A stretch of DNA of 13,869 nt from Methanosarcinales archaeon. GTDB lineage: Archaea > Halobacteriota > Methanosarcinia > Methanosarcinales > Methanocomedenaceae. The translations under genes were made by a program, and so were the position numbers. The DNA lies in contig JAGLRT010000101.1 of assembly GCA_023136155.1 (NCBI GenBank), forward strand, positions 1-13,869, written 5' to 3'. The notes beneath the pieces are model-generated. The model was given only the letters and a program-made list of their open reading frames with translations. It was not told the origin of the DNA and searched no databases. This document shows, piece by piece, positions 12,944 through 13,869 of the stretch; within the stretch, counting starts at the first letter, position 1; each line of letters begins with the position of its first letter.

Positions 12944-13650
12944 AGGTGGGACCTCCTGTAATGTACGGGGTCAACTACCCCGCCGATAAGTATCATGGCA
13001 GAACGTGTTAGACCAGCCGCTTTGACCTGGGCCGCAATGTCAGAAACCGTACCCCTGATTATCTGCTGGTCATCCCAGGAAGCGTGGTATACCACTGCCA
13101 CAGGAGTGTCGGGCGGATATTCCACTACCTGCATGACCTCTTCTATCTTACGGGTGCCCAGGAATACTGCCATGGTGGCGCCGTGTCCGGATAATGCTGC
13201 CAGGTCATCCTCTTCAAGGGTCTGGCCGGCAGGTCGTGTGATTATGAGGGTTTCGCTGACGCCTTTCAGGGTCAACTGGGTACCAAGGGCTGCTGCTGTA
13301 GCAAAAATAGATGAAACGCCGGGCACAACCTCCACGTCCACGCCGTGTTTTGCCAGTTCGTTTATTTGCTCGATGATGGCGCCGTACAGGGAAGGGTCAC
13401 CGCTGTGCAACCGCACAACCTTTTGTCCTTCCTTCACTGCATCTACCATTGTGCTGGTGATGTCTTCCAGCCGCATCCCATAGCTATCAATCTTCTTGCC
13501 CGTGATTTTGTCCAGCAGTACAGGGTTTACCAGAGAGCCGGCATATACCACCAGGTCAGCATTCTCAAGCATTTTCCGGCCTTTCACTGTTATCAGTTCA
13601 GGGTCACCCGGACCCGCTCCGACGAAATATATTTTGTATTTACTGCTCAC
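12928..13650 (-). CDS. cbiF: Cobalt-precorrin-4 C11-methyltransferase CbiF
   Basis: SAM-dependent methylation of C11 of cobalt-precorrin-4 to give cobalt-precorrin-5A, the substrate of CbiG encoded next. The 240-residue protein carries IYFVGAGPGDPELITVKG at about 7-24, AGSLVNP near 38-43, RLHSGDPSLYGAIIEQ near 80-95, EVVPGVSSIFATAAALG near 107-123 and the CbiF/CobM signature LTLKGVSETLIITRP near 127-140. I chose GTG 13650 because GAGGA (13657-13661) lies 6 nt before it. ATG 13665, five codons upstream, lacks any ribosome binding site and overlaps cbiL by 26 rather than 11 nt. The 3' end contains the cbiG ribosome binding site and overlaps cbiG. All SAM-binding motifs are intact. Confidence 0.94.
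   Translation of the reverse strand: MSSKYKIYFVGAGPGDPELITVKGRKMLENADLVVYAGSLVNPVLLDKITGKKIDSYGMRLEDITSTMVDAVKEGQKVVRLHSGDPSLYGAIIEQINELAKHGVDVEVVPGVSSIFATAAALGTQLTLKGVSETLIITRPAGQTLEEDDLAALSGHGATMAVFLGTRKIEEVMQVVEYPPDTPVAVVYHASWDDQQIIRGTVSDIAAQVKAAGLTRSAMILIGGVVDPVHYRRSHLYAPE
12951..12957 (-). promoter_or_regulatory. Strong ribosome binding site of cbiG inside cbiF
   Basis: AGGAGGT on the minus strand is a near-perfect complement to the 16S rRNA 3' end. No ATG, GTG or TTG follows at a usable distance in any frame that leads to a gene; the codon 7 nt downstream in the cbiG frame is ATA (12943). It therefore decides the cbiG start discussed in that entry. Confidence 0.7.
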
Positions 13651-13869
13651 GTGTTTTCCTCGCATGGATTATACTGAAATAATCTGCCTTTTCAGGCACA
13701 TTTTCCTTGCCCTTTATTATGTCTTCATCTTCGGTGTACAACTTCTGGGCGAGAGTAAATTCTTCAAATCCTTCATCAACCAATTCATTTACGATCTGAC
13801 CGGGACGCCTGGCTTTCAGGACTATCCTGTCAGTAACGGGGGAACCGTCGCTTACCTGGAATGAAGATT
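13640..13869 (-). CDS. cbiL: C-terminal part of cobalt-precorrin-2 C20-methyltransferase CbiL (cut by window edge)
   Basis: The last 75 residues of a protein whose 5' part lies beyond the right edge. The tail (VLKARRPGQIVNELVDEGF, then AQKLYTEDEDIIKGKEN and ADYFSIIHARK) follows the C-terminal pattern of CbiL: a MKxxR-like segment, a helix ending in an aliphatic/Gly turn, and a closing (P/A)xYFSxI strand, as in Salmonella CbiL (LPYFSTILVNK). CbiL methylates C20 of cobalt-precorrin-2, feeding CbiH. The stop codon lies 11 nt inside the cbiF start, so the two are coupled. The frame is open to the window end. Another tetrapyrrole methylase is possible, since the SAM-binding half is not visible. 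Confidence 0.7.
   Translation of the reverse strand, partial: SSFQVSDGSPVTDRIVLKARRPGQIVNELVDEGFEEFTLAQKLYTEDEDIIKGKENVPEKADYFSIIHARKTREQ

Overview
The window reads as chromosomal DNA of a euryarchaeon, most likely a methanogen or a methane-oxidising relative (Methanomicrobia or Methanosarcinales-like). The grounds are an archaeal ATP-dependent DNA ligase, an archaeal type IA topoisomerase followed by a DUF2119 gene, a fused NAD(P)HX repair enzyme next to moaC, the anaerobic (cbi) corrin pathway, a surface protein with a PGF-CTERM-like tail, TATA-type promoters, oligo-T ends and frequent TTG/GTG starts. The exact genus cannot be fixed from the sequence.

Layout. At 56-1150 (minus) lies a secreted, membrane-anchored surface protein. 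At 1205-1566 there is what looks like a TetR-family remnant with a preserved 19-bp palindromic operator. pdxT (plus) follows at 1702-2322. The stretch 2323-2781 carries no protein gene of normal size but is dense in structure: two related hairpin units with different stem arms and a shared G-rich/A-rich loop. On the minus strand come DNA ligase (2782-4485) and the pair topA and DUF2119 (7263-4647). A divergent control region at 7264-7419 separates topA from a plus-strand cluster: nnr (NAD(P)HX epimerase/dehydratase), a 56-residue small protein and moaC (7420-9542). Convergent to it is a membrane-anchored alpha/beta hydrolase (9608-10597, minus). From 10638 to the right edge runs a tightly overlapping minus-strand operon transcribed cbiL (partial) - cbiF - cbiG - cbiH - cbiC.

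How the genes work together. cbiL, F, G, H and C cover successive steps of anaerobic corrin ring synthesis: C20 methylation, C11 methylation, ring-A lactone opening, C17 methylation with ring contraction, and the final methyl shift to cobyrinate. PdxT (PLP synthesis), MoaC (molybdopterin synthesis) and Nnr (repair of hydrated NAD(P)H) add further cofactor functions. Ligase and topoisomerase I serve DNA replication and topology.

Most notable: (1) a putative tandemly duplicated structured RNA at about 2310-2690, one copy with a G-quadruplex-capable loop; (2) cbiG appears to start at an AUA codon behind a near-perfect Shine-Dalgarno sequence; (3) CbiC has Val where characterised enzymes have the catalytic His; (4) a TetR-like gene remnant beside an intact operator.
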